Positions 54,731 to 64,000 of a DNA stretch of 64,000 nucleotides are shown piece by piece (position 1 is the stretch's first letter; each line of letters begins with the position of its first letter). Position numbers and translations under genes: made by a program. Origin of the DNA: Paralithodes platypus (taxonomy: Eukaryota > Arthropoda > Malacostraca > Decapoda > Lithodidae); the NCBI GenBank assembly GCA_032716605.1, contig CM064569.1, positions 9,923,180-9,987,179 of the forward strand, written 5' to 3'. The notes beneath the pieces were generated by a model. The model did not search any database. It saw only the letters and a list, made by a program, of their open reading frames with translations, and was not told where the DNA came from.

Positions 54731-55165
54731 TTTGTATCAGGTTTACTCCCCTAGACAGGTTGCCAACCAAGGCGAATAAAACGTGAGATAATTTGCTACA
54801 GTATCTATCTATCTATCTATTGCCGGACGCCTTACTCCCCTTACGAGGGTGGCCATACACAGAATGCCCCCAAGCGGACCTATTCCCTGTGAGAGGGACA
54901 AACCGAGCCAGTTTAGTAAAGGACTTACAGGATTGACCACTCAATATAGGATCCGTCCGACTCCGAGGCCCTCTGTGTATCTTGTTAGCACTATTTTTCT
55001 ACAGTGGTGTTCGGCTAATCCATCCACTAACCTGCCTTACCCTTAGGCCCATCCACCCAGTATGCTACAGTATGTGTTATACAATTACGCATGACGAGTC
55101 CCATCCACCCGGATTTGTATAAGGTTGTCTCCCCTAGATGAGTTGCCGACCAAGGGCAACGAGTT
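54731..55165. repeat. Two copies of a roughly 55-bp direct repeat
   Basis: CGGATTTGTATCAGGTTTAC at 54729 and CGGATTTGTATAAGGTTGTC at 55111. Both continue with CTCCCCTAGA and GTTGCC-ACCAAGG. They bracket the LINE-C 3' fragment at 54782. Confidence 0.65.
54782..54900 (-). mobile_element. LINE-C 3' end fragment
   Basis: A TATC repeat followed by GCCGGACGCCTTACTCCCC and GAGGGTGGCCA matches, in inverse, the 3' end of the LINE-C copy near 61555-61612 (GGCCACACCTTCGGGGATCA and a TAGA-repeat tail). Strongly 5'-truncated. Confidence 0.6.
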
Positions 55166-55821
55166 TATTCAAAGTACATACCTGTATGTATTCCCCCTGT
55201 CAAAAGTCTCTGGAATAATCTTTCCACCTGTATGAGTGGAAATGTCTTTTAGTATTGCTGTGCATTGTTCGTCATTTGTATCATTAACAAAAAGCTTCCC
55301 GTATGACTCTTCATTAATTCGTAAATATTCTCTTGGTAGAATACTTCAAACCATTATAGGTTCTTCCTGTGGCTAAGTGCCGAAATGTTGCTGTAAATCC
55401 TTTATGGATTTCCTCGCACAAGCTGGTTCCATCCTCAGTTCATTCAAAAGATGGGCGTTTTATCGCATTTTATCAGCCATTGTCTCGGTGCCAATTTATC
55501 GCGTTTTATCAGCCATTGTCTCGCCCATTTAGTTATTTGCCTTTTTCGATTTATTTTTCTATTTTTTTGTTCCCCAAAGGCATGACCTTCCCCCTATACC
55601 TTCTCAAGTTAACCGATGTATAGGCTGAAGTAGTGTGTGGATTGTTTTGCAAGGCTACAGTGCAAAGACCTACTGTAGGAGGATCACATTCTCTCTTTTG
55701 AGCGAAGGTGAGCCGACGTTGATTCAGTTTGCACAAGTTAAACTTACTCAAACCTAGTCGTTGCAGGTCTACCAACTAGGATGACGAGAAATCCGAACGC
55801 TTTGACAACGTTATGGGAGCC
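54901..55821. other. Spacer, nothing recognised apart from the direct repeat
   Basis: Contains a small duplication CGCATTTTATCAGCCATTGTC at about 55460-55520. No gene supported. Confidence 0.45.
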
Positions 55822-55825
55822 TTAA

Positions 55826-56178
55826 GGGGGATCACCATGTCCCTGGCTTGTATCCATTCGGCCCCATTCAGCCAACTGTGTTAAGACGTTTATCCCCATC
55901 CAGGTGGCGATGTCTTCCTGGCGAGGTTGTTTTTGTTATCTTTCTCTCCTTTTCTTTCTTGTATGGAGAAATCCGGCTTCGCCGGAGAAATTTTTCTATC
56001 GAGAAATTTACAACGATAGCGAGCCAGCATTGCTCGCCAGGAAAATATTAACACCTGTATGGGGATAAACATTTAGCTTGCTGTCAAAATAAAATATATA
56101 TATATAATGCTGGCTCGCTACCATGGATGCAAGCCAAAGAGGGAGGGAGAGAAAGAGAAAAAAGCGAGGTGGGGTCCC
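55826..56178. mobile_element. Rearranged TTAA/GGG element
   Basis: TTAA at 55822-55825 and 56179-56182, with ends GGGGGATCACCATG and, inverted, GGGACCCCACCTCG. The interior is a shuffled set of pieces from the foldback and TIR family: CTTGTATCCATTCGGCCCC, GGAGAAATCCGGCTTCG, CGATAGCGAGCCAGC, TTAGCTTGCTGTCAAAAT and AGCCAAAGAGGG. A 31-base piece of the same family stands alone outside at 56264-56294. Confidence 0.7.
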
Positions 56179-56182
56179 TTAA

Positions 56183-57880
56183 CATTCACAAATGCATAAA
56201 CACGGCAAGGAGTGTCTAAATAATACATAGACGAAGCATTATGAGAACTGATCTAGCCATAATCATGTCTTAAAACAGTAGGCTGAATGGGGCCAACTTC
56301 ACAATTCAATATTCTGACTCGCTTATACTATGAAGAGGTGTTCAAGTATTCTTGGCAACAATGCACACACTATCACGATCACTGTATATATACACAGCTG
56401 TGCAGTACACACACACAGACGTAAGGAATCTTAGACAAATGCAGCATTGCAATACAAAATGCTCATATAAAACATGGACAAAAAACTACAAATTTAGAAA
56501 AAACAGAAACAGGATGATACCCATACACTTACATTTAAACTGTCATTAACCAAGCAGCTGCGATAATCCTTTCAAGAAGTTTTATTATTCCTCTCGGAAG
56601 AAGATATGTCAAATACGTACCAAAACACTCCAAATGACAAGGTAGGCTGCGACGCAGTGTGACTGTCAGGGCTTATGAGGTGAGCTTCCAATGTAATTTA
56701 CTGTCCCCCATTTTGGCTCCACCCTGCTCCTTCCACTTCCTCCCTTCACCAGACCAATACGCACGTCCGCTCGTTGTCGATTTCACTCCACATTTTTAAC
56801 TATGAACCGCCGTAATACCTCAACCAGGCATCTTTTGGGCATTCATATTTATATACTGTATATGTATATGGTGGGATGCAGAATTGAATTTAAACGAGAT
56901 GATGTGGTTTTCGTTGCATTTTGTAAGAATCACACAGGATAATGGTGACTCCTAGACTCCTAGAGCAGGGGGGTCTAGCAGCCCTTAAGATTAAAGACAG
57001 TCTGTATACTCACATTCCCAAAAGTGTAGACATATTCCAAAAAGAGTCATATAGATAAACATATTCATCCACAAAATATAAAGCAGAATCATATTATGCC
57101 AAAGTTAATAGACTGACCAAAATGCAACCTCTCATACATCAACCACATATACAGTCGTGGTCAGGAATAGGTGGACAGTAAGTGATACATCAACGAAGTA
57201 TGTCAACCATTTGACTAAGTCACATAGATCAGCAAATTTGGTTTCAATAGCCAATGATCACTATTTCGTTCCAAAGATGGGGAAGTGTTCAAGTATTTGG
57301 AGGAATAATTAAATACCATATATACTTACATACATACACAATGAAGCATTATGAAATGTTCTGTTGTCTTACAATCCTACTATGAGTAATATTCCAATAC
57401 TGGATATGTTCTTGCGCATCAGTTCGTGATTTTCATAACCTCAGAACTTTATCACAAGATCACTAATATCTATGGAACAAAAATGTCTGCCATTACATAG
57501 TACTTTGGGAGATATCTATCAACAAATCAAGGGACCAACAACAAAAGGGGATCTTCACGTTCACGAATACACACATCAACAATTTAAAATACAGTCAACA
57601 TCAGTGGGAGTGAATAGGCGTGTAACATGTTTGTATGGATGTATGCAGTGTGACGCTGCGCTCTGTGTGGAATGATGACAAGTTATATGCCAAATATTTT
57701 GTGTCCGGTTGTGTGATTGATGACAAGATATAACCCATGAAAACCACCCAATTTCCTACTAAGAGCCATCAATATTTCAATTCCTAAACATTTCTACATC
57801 TTGTTATCTGATGCCTTTGTTGAACACATGTAAGTTTTTAGATCGGCTCAAGAAGAACTTGGGCCTCATTTCTTTAGTTC
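56183..57880. other. AT-rich spacer, nothing recognised
   Basis: No supported gene. Except for the TTAA-family snippet near 56264-56294, no repeat that I recognise. Confidence 0.4.
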
Positions 57881-57967
57881 AGTCCTGACGCTATTCTTGA
57901 CTTACAGTGTGCTGGCTCTATAATCCAAAAAGGTTGATAGTTTCTGTGTTAACTAACTAATTAATCT

Positions 57968-58267
57968 ATAGTCTGTTCGCTGTAAGTAGGGGAAAATCAT
58001 GACCTCTAACCTCTAACTCAAAAACTACTTTGTGAGTGCACAGATGTCTACCATTTGGGAAAATTCTGTCAAGGAATAGATGTGGACATTTACAGTCACT
58101 TTGCTCTTGCCCTTTTTGAGTTACAGAGGATGAGTAATCGAGCTAAGCGATTAGACTATAGTCTTGATTATGTATACTCTCTCAACTCCCACACATCATA
58201 CTGCCCTCAGTACGATGTTTGACCAGAACTGACAAAGAGGTCATGATTTCTCGCCTACTTACACTAT
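57968..58267. mobile_element. Foldback element nested in the 1.6-kb element
   Basis: CTATAGTCTGTTCGCTGTAAGTAGG, shown in parts as CTATAGT, GTAAGTAGG and AAAATCATGACCTCT, is mirrored by GAGGTCATGATTTC, CCTACTTAC and ACTATGG. The arms are about 35 bases and imperfect. Confidence 0.5.
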
Positions 58268-59254
58268 GGTTAGCCCATCCACCACCATTATGTAATGTTC
58301 ATCCTATTCTGGTTACCATAAAACAATTTGAGATATATTCTACCTCTAGAACTCAAATGGGTAAATACGATTTCAATAATCCCTCTTAATAACACAGATC
58401 CCTTTTGAACTGCATAAAATCATCTAGTTATATCCAGGAATCAAAGGTAAGGAGGCGTCATTTTGATGAAAGGGTTAACACAATAAGGTTGACAACGACT
58501 TTTTGCACATTGTCAGGGTATTAAGTTTTCAGTTAGGCTAACAGCAAGTTTGACTCTGTTCTAGCGGTCTTTAGTTTAAGTATGTGTTACTTATTTGATA
58601 ATCTGTAATTGTCTGATGTAGTGAGTACCTTCCTAAAAAAAAGGTAAAACAATATATAGTAGCGTTAATAAGCTTAACATTTGAACGTAATATGTTACCA
58701 AAGTATAACTAAAATAACTATGTTAATGACAGATTTGCTTGAAAGGGGTATTAGACGAATTTATCTGCTTAATTAACAAGAAGCTAGATTGTTAAGTATA
58801 GGTGGCCCATAAGCTGTTAAAACGTATAGTGATATAGATCGACATTAACATGCAGACTGGTGCTAAAGCTAATTAAGGCATTTTCGGTAATGTGTGTGGG
58901 AGTGTTGAAATTGACCGATGACGATGCCTCATAATATCTAATTATTGTGGCTGGCGGTTAGTGGGATAAAATTAGTGAGTGTTTTCGTGTATTTGTTCAA
59001 GCAATTACTCATATGAGTATTTGCTATTCATCTTTTTTGTTTAGTGTGTGTGTGTGTAATGCAAAAAAAACACTTCTTGCTTTTCTATTTCTTATTTAAT
59101 TTTTGCTTGAGTCATACCAATCACAATAGGAATAATTTGGATCCTCTAAAATGTTCGTGTAATTAACTGAGATGTTAAATGTATGTTTTGTTCAGTCGTG
59201 CAATTCATTTGTGCAAATACGATAGGAAACATCTCAAATTAATAAATACTGTGT

Positions 59255-59345
59255 ATTTTCATATGCATGAAGGAGACAAAAAACAAAGGTACCTGCAACA
59301 AGTCTCTCCTTTGACTACTAAGTTGTGAGGGTGATGTAGATCCAA
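59255..59345 (-). mobile_element. LINE-A 3' UTR fragment
   Basis: On the minus strand AGGAGAGACTTGTT, TTGTCTCCTTCATGCATATG matches the 3' UTR end of LINE-A (TGTCTCCTTCATACACAT near 7870 and its counterpart near 50410). Extremely 5'-truncated copy inside the 1.6-kb element. Confidence 0.5.
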
Positions 59346-59493
59346 AGTCAGGGTACGTTATAGGTAATTAGGTGTGTTGGAAAGACGTGTGATGAGCTTG
59401 TTAATTATTTAGTTGAGATAGTATTATAAGAGGCTATCAACCCGTCTGGATTATCAAGCCAGCACACTGTAAGTCAAGAATAGCGTCAGGACT

Positions 59494-60204
59494 AGAGTCC
59501 CTTTTTTAGAACTCCAGTCCCTTGCGTGTTAAGTGTAGTGAAATTCATAGGAGGAGGAGGGGCTTATGAAATGTAACCCACCAAGGCCAGACAAATGACA
59601 CAGGAGTTACAGCAACTCTTTACCAAATGCATAATTATGTGATCTCCCCTGGGTACTGTTCATGCATTCAATATTATGTGAGAATAATATGGAGTTCTCC
59701 TGGATTACTCTCTGCGTAAGTGAGGTACACATAGAAATAGTGGGTGGGTGGTAGTTATTGTTGTGGCATATAGCGAGTGCCAGGCGCGGGAGACTCGGTA
59801 ATTGTTGTGTGTAAAGAGTTAACACGTCACGGATGTTACTTTGTCAATCAACTCATAATTTGCCTTTACCCTGCCACTTATAAACTGATCTCTGAACACA
59901 AACTCTGTGGGCAAACACCAGGCGGCGAATATTACGAGATTTGTATCGGCTTCTTTACAGTAGCTTTTTGTAGGAAATCTGTTCCAATGCTGGAGTAAAA
60001 ATGTAATCACGTTGTAAAGAGCTCCATTAATTTGGCATCTTAAAAATGCAATGCATGTGCACAAAAACAAAAAACGATGAAATGTTTGGGAAAAGGTGAT
60101 TACACACTGTCTCTTAACAATGCTTAGTATGTTCAATATTGGACGCACATAATTGTACAGTGATCGTGGTGACCAATTGTTATATGCCTTGTACAGTGGC
60201 ATTA
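59494..60204. other. Spacer, nothing recognised
   Basis: A 145-codon open frame on the minus strand (59819-60256) runs into the adjacent MITE and has no recognisable motif; I do not call it a gene. Confidence 0.45.
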
Positions 60205-60208
60205 TTAA

Positions 60209-60474
60209 CCCTTTCACGCACATATGATGCAGAGGTTGCCAGATTAGCAATAACATCTTATAATTACCTCTCCAAAATTAGTGTTCTGCCCACAGCTAAC
60301 TAAATAGAGTCCTCTCACTCTCCTCAAAACAAAAAAATACAACAAAATTTTTATATCGAAGACAACTGCAGAGGTTGAAGTAACTAAACTAAAGGTTTCT
60401 AAATACCCCTGACGGTAACAAAGGTTTTAAAGTATCCCTAATAGGCTCAAAATCGCGTCATATGTCGGAGAGGG
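60209..60474. mobile_element. TTAA MITE, second copy of the 33.3-kb family
   Basis: TTAA at 60205-60208 and 60475-60478. Inverse orientation relative to 33340-33566: CCCTTTCACGCACATATGATG, shown in part as CCCTTTCACGCAC, then GCAGAGGTTGCCAGATTAG at the left and AATAGGCTCAAAATCGCG at the right. About 40 bases longer than the other copy through an AAAACAAAAAAATAC insertion. Confidence 0.85.
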
Positions 60475-60539
60475 TTAACAACTACTTTTGCCAAATTAAC
60501 ATTTTGGTGTGCCAGATCCTAGAAGTGTTTTCGCATAAT

Positions 60540-61612
60540 TATGGATGTGGATAGAGAAGGGTTGTGGAAAGTACTTAGAATGTACGGAGTAGATGGCAAG
60601 TTGCTGAAAGCAGTGAAGAGCGTATGAGGTGCAAAGGCGGCAGTACGTGTGGAGAATGAGCAGAGCGTGTTCTTTGACCTGAATGTTTGGTTGAAACGGG
60701 TGTTGATGTCCCCGTGGTTGTTTACTGTATATATGGATGGAGTCATGAGAAATATTAGGGAGAGCAGTGGATGGAGGGGAAGTAGTGGAAGCTGCCTATA
60801 CTGCTGTTTGCGGATGATACAGTTCTGATGAGCGATAATGAATGGGAGTTGCAGGGTATGGTAAATGAGTTTGGAACAGTTTGCGAAAAACTAAATTTGA
60901 AGGTAAATGCCAGGAAGAGCAAGGTTATGGTCTTCGAAAGGGGTGAAGTCACAGAGTGTAAGGTGAAGTTGAGCGGTCAGGCTATGGAGATCGTCAGCTC
61001 TTTTAAGTATCTGGGCAGTGTGTTGAGTAAAGATGAGACTATGGATGAAGAAGTGCGGGAGGGTGCAACAGGGGAAGAGGGTTGTAGGAACGTTGAAAGC
61101 AGTAACAAGAAAGAGGGTGGTCAGTATGGAAGTCAAGAAGTCCTTGCATGACAGTGTGGTAATCCCGACACTAACTTACGGAAGCGAAGCATGGACGTTC
61201 GGGACGAGACTCAGACAAAAGTGAGAGTGGTGGAAATGCGTTACTTGAGAAGTGCGTGCGGAGTTACGTGGAGGGATAGACAGACGAATGAGGAAGTAAG
61301 AAGGAGGTGTGGTGTGGAGGTAGATGTGCTGGAAAGTGGGAAAAGGAACAACTTGAGATGGTTCGGCCATATGGAATGTATGGAAAGCGAGAGAATGACT
61401 AAGAGTGTACGAGAGCGAGGTGGATGGACAGAGAGGGAGAGGTGCACCGAAGCAGAGGTGGAAGGATGAAGTGAGGAAGTATATGGATGAAGGCGGTGCT
61501 GATTGGGAGGAGGGGTGTCGACTGACTGGGGACAGAGGTGCATGGGGCAGTTCTTTCGTGGCCACACCTTCGGGGATCACGGCGTCAGGAATAGATAGAT
61601 AGATAGATGATG
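60540..61612 (+). pseudogene. Non-LTR retrotransposon LINE-C: RT to 3' end
   Basis: Plus-strand readings in order: GLWKVLRMYGVDGKLLKAVK, a TGA, GAKAAVRVENEQS, a frame change in the GLKQG-type block, SPWLFTVYMDGVM, then LLFADDTVLMSDNEWELQ (FADD at about 60805), VNARKSKVMVFERG, YLGSVLSKDETMDEEV, VVIPTLTYGSEAWTF, RYLRSACGVTWRDRQTNEEV and LRWFGHMECMESERMTK. A WEEGCRLTGDRGAWG-type end follows, then a 3' tail of TAGA repeats at 61592-61612. The 5' part of the element is missing. A CR1/L2/RTE-like, decapod-common family; the clade is uncertain. Four or more lesions. Confidence 0.8.
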
Positions 61613-61651
61613 ACGAAATATTATCCCGTCATTTGTTTAATTAATTACATT

Positions 61652-63357
61652 TGTTACGATCCAGGTTCTCAAAGACACAGGGCTCTTCAACATTGGACTA
61701 GATAATGGCAAAAAGCAACAACGGTAACACTAGATCCAACCCCTGCCTTAAACAGTGGAAAACAAAACACCATTACCGCCCTGAGTCGTGCCTGGACAAC
61801 GAGGTATCCTATGACTCGGTAACTGGTGCACACACACTAGGCTGACGCTCAATGAAACAGCCTATTCTCAAACAGTAAAAGATTACTCGATTATGTTACA
61901 CAAAGAAAAGATAGTTAACGTGATTAATTAACGTTACGGTAGATACTCAAATAACTGGCACTCCTGTATTAAAGAAAGTGCAATGCTAGTCCTGCAACAT
62001 CAACTGGAAACTTCTGAAATAAGTCTGATGCTGGGAAGATGTTCGTAAAGAATCTTGAACAATTATAATGCAGAATACGGGTCACAATAAATGCTAAGAC
62101 ATATAGTAATAATAGGCAGGCGAATAATAAAGACTGCGCAAAGGTAGTAATGCTCGACAACTAAGGAAATGCTTTGTGACACAACGCAACAGCCTACTCG
62201 GGTTGTGCAACTCAACAACAACCTCGGCTCAAAAGTGCAGTGAATAATAATGTTGCATACATATAATAATGGGGCTTATCTCTAACCAGTGTCTGCTCAG
62301 TTAATAAAGTCTAGCTGGGGTATCAAGGCAGGGCAACAATGGGCGAGCATGCGGCTCGTAGCCAAACGTTGTCCGAGGGTGGTATAATGAAGATTACATT
62401 ATATGACAGGGATGCTCTCTTGATAAATCTAGGTCTCTAGTACCTAGCTCTATCCTGGTGATCCCTCAGAAGTCAACACAAAGAGGCAGCACTATGTTGT
62501 GAGGGATAGGCTATGGCCCTCTCACACTACAGCGCTGTGCTCGCAAAGTAAACCAACCCGAAGACAACTTAGGCTCCCACAGTACCTGTCGATGTCGTGC
62601 AGAGCTTAGCTAACACTGCACACATCGGAGACAACCACACAGTAACCTTACCCCTAGTCTAGCTTTAGATAACCAAGAAGAATCACTCAACACCCTGCAA
62701 GGGAGACATATACCGGTCTACAACCTTCCCGAGAGAGGACACATACGGAAAAGTCCGTCTCTCTAACCCTCAATAAAGCATAATACCTCCTTAACCTAAT
62801 ACATGGAAATATCTGAGAGCTTCGCGTACAATACGACTGGTCGACGGTGAACGTCTATGCTGAAACCAGAAGGGATGTTGAGTTTAATAAAGATTAGAGA
62901 ATGAGAAAGGAGAAGTCGAGAGAGAGAAATAGTATGCAAAGTAGCGAGTATGGGGGACAGAATTGCAATGGATGTAGGCGATACGCGTGTCAGGCAAGCT
63001 CTGAGCTGGTAAAGAACACGAGGCAGCGACGGGAAGGGACTAGTTGACCACCCGGCCGCCAACGCCGTCAGCGCCCAAGCGAGCTGCGTCATAGCTCACC
63101 TCGCTGCCGGGTGTACCCCCTCACACTCTCTCGCTCGCCTCCCACACAAGCAACATTTATATTATAGCGAATATAAAATATAAGGCGCGGTCAGAGACCA
63201 AAACAAAGACCATTTCTAGACTGGCTGTGGCAAGACGACACTAATGAAATAAAGCAGATCATTCTAGGACAACTGTAGCCTATCCCCCCATCCTGGCGAG
63301 CGCTAGCGAGCTGCAATGCCCCACGCAACCATTCTGCTAACGCCGGGAGGCGTCACA
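61652..63357 (-). repeat. LTR of a third Ty3-like element (3' LTR)
   Basis: In coding orientation TGTGACGCC to CGTAACA, 1,706 bases. It is related in design to LTRs 1-3 (shared GGGCTCTT-A-CATTGGACTAG, AAGAAAGTGCA and CACTAGATCCAACC segments) but clearly a different family. CCTGGCGAGCGCTAGCGAGC lies at 63292-63311, about 45-65 bases inside the 5' end. Confidence 0.85.
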
Positions 63358-63847
63358 CCCCCCCACAAGATATAGGACACTCAACCATTAGCCCATATCT
63401 GAACAGGCAGAATGTCGCTAAAATCTGCCACTCCTAACCACTCTGCCTCTCATGGAATGCAAGCTCAGTTTCCTCAAAAAAAAAAATACAAAAACAAATC
63501 TTATCACCCTTCCCAAATATAATACATTAATTCATAACATTGTGCTCCCAGAGCGAGCTTTAAGAAGCACAGCCTACTGAGGGAAAATCATCTGCACTCA
63601 GTACTCAGCTACAATATTATCTTAAAATTAATTATTAAAAAGAAAGAGTTTTTATTTAATTTTTCATATTTTATTTTAATTTTGTTTTTGGCGGCTACTA
63701 TAGATGTAGCCTAATTTTCTTCTAATCAAAGCCAACAACTCCTGCCCTGCGACCCTACGCTGATGCTACACACGCGAGCCAACAAGCACCAGCGCAAAAA
63801 TACACCGTGAGCCAAGACAGGAGGCTATACCAACATACTGTGGTAGC
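63358..63847 (-). other. Polypurine tract and 3' untranslated part of the third LTR element
   Basis: The minus strand has a purine run CTTGTGGGGGGG just before the LTR (63358-63371). The rest parallels 35547-36004: GAGCGAGCTT, an AGAAAGAGTTTTTTATTT-like stretch and AACTCCTGC-CTGCGACCC. Confidence 0.65.
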
Positions 63848-64000
63848 CTACCCCGGATCCTCCACCCGCGACAAACAGTCCGCAATCACATTGTCACAAC
63901 CGGCAATATGGCGAATGTCTAAGTTGTACTCTTGCAACATGAGCGACCATCTGGTCAGCCTCATATTCCGGTTGTGGAATTGATTGAGGAACTTAAGCGG
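63848..64000 (-). CDS. RNase H C-terminus of the third LTR element (cut by window end)
   Basis: Minus strand from the window edge: PLKFLNQFHNRNMRLTRWSL, MLQEYNLDIRHIAGCDNVIA, DCLSRVEDPG, stop at 63848-63850. It matches the RNase H end of elements 1 and 2 with several substitutions. Again the pol frame ends right after RNase H, with no integrase between it and the 3' LTR, so the same pol order applies to an independent family. Confidence 0.85.
   Translation of the reverse strand, partial: PLKFLNQFHNRNMRLTRWSLMLQEYNLDIRHIAGCDNVIADCLSRVEDPG

Larger units (their letters stand above)
57881..59493. mobile_element. 1.6-kb inverted-repeat element
   Basis: AGTCCTGACGCTATTCTTGA starts at 57881; its exact inverse ends at 59493. 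The first 37 bases match perfectly and similarity continues for about 90 (GATAATCC, GGTTGATAG, AACTAA-TAATTAA). No target duplication is evident and no transposase is visible. The superfamily is unassigned. Confidence 0.65.

Noticed and set aside
59819..60256. 145-codon minus-strand frame as a gene
   Set aside because: It overlaps a MITE, has no domain resemblance, and sits in AT-rich repeat-laden sequence.

Overview
This is a eukaryotic, almost certainly arthropod, genomic window made of transposable elements (TEs) and satellite-like repeats. I see no host gene I can defend. The decapod crustacean assignment is an inference from these traits: SCAN-like/CCHC Ty3-type retrotransposons with pol ending in RNase H, several decayed non-LTR families with APE and reverse transcriptase (RT) domains, long simple repeats, AT-rich spacers and short TTAGG runs (the arthropod telomere unit). 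A run of exactly 100 N at 1273-1372 marks a scaffold gap.

Layout. 1-3.7 kb: tRNA-like SINE, a 64-bp tandem array and two TTAA-flanked elements. 4.1-5.1 kb: a broken Harbinger/HARBI1-type transposase. 5.8-8 kb: two non-LTR fragments. 8.1-13.5 kb: one antisense non-LTR element (LINE-B) interrupted by a 2.5-kb Harbinger-like element (TAA target duplication) and a 480-bp piggyBac-like element (TTAA duplication). 14.4-16.5 kb: a 48-bp and a 55-bp tandem array, both with an A/B dimer substructure.

16.6-31.9 kb is the most unusual part: a 7.3-kb TTAA-flanked DNA element with about 0.5-kb terminal inverted repeats (TIRs). It encodes a multi-part protein: two C2HC-like modules, a middle domain I cannot name, a FEN/PIN-like nuclease-type segment and a C-terminal CXC cysteine-rich domain. 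A 7,485-bp tandem duplication carries it twice. Both copies share the same lesions (nonsense codons, a templated palindrome, a retroposon insertion, a triplicated SINE) and also have private, complementary frameshifts. The TIR ends of this element recur in short elements at 3.3, 4.1, 10.6-11.7 and 55.8 kb, so it looks like the parent of a TTAA-inserting MITE family.

32.9-48.7 kb: a foldback element carrying a TTAA MITE in one arm, then an LTR-internal-LTR-internal-LTR tandem of a Ty3-like retrotransposon on the minus strand. Its pol order is protease, integrase, RT tail/RNase H, with the RT core missing. 50.3-54.3 kb: a near full-length antisense non-LTR element (LINE-A) with a second one nested in it. 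55.8-64 kb: more TTAA elements, a 1.6-kb inverted-repeat element, a sense-strand non-LTR element (LINE-C) and the 3' end of another LTR retrotransposon cut by the window edge.

The genes here do not form a host pathway. The interactions are nested insertion, presumed cross-mobilisation of short elements by longer relatives, and possible sharing of a GCGAGC-type palindromic motif between DNA elements and LTRs.
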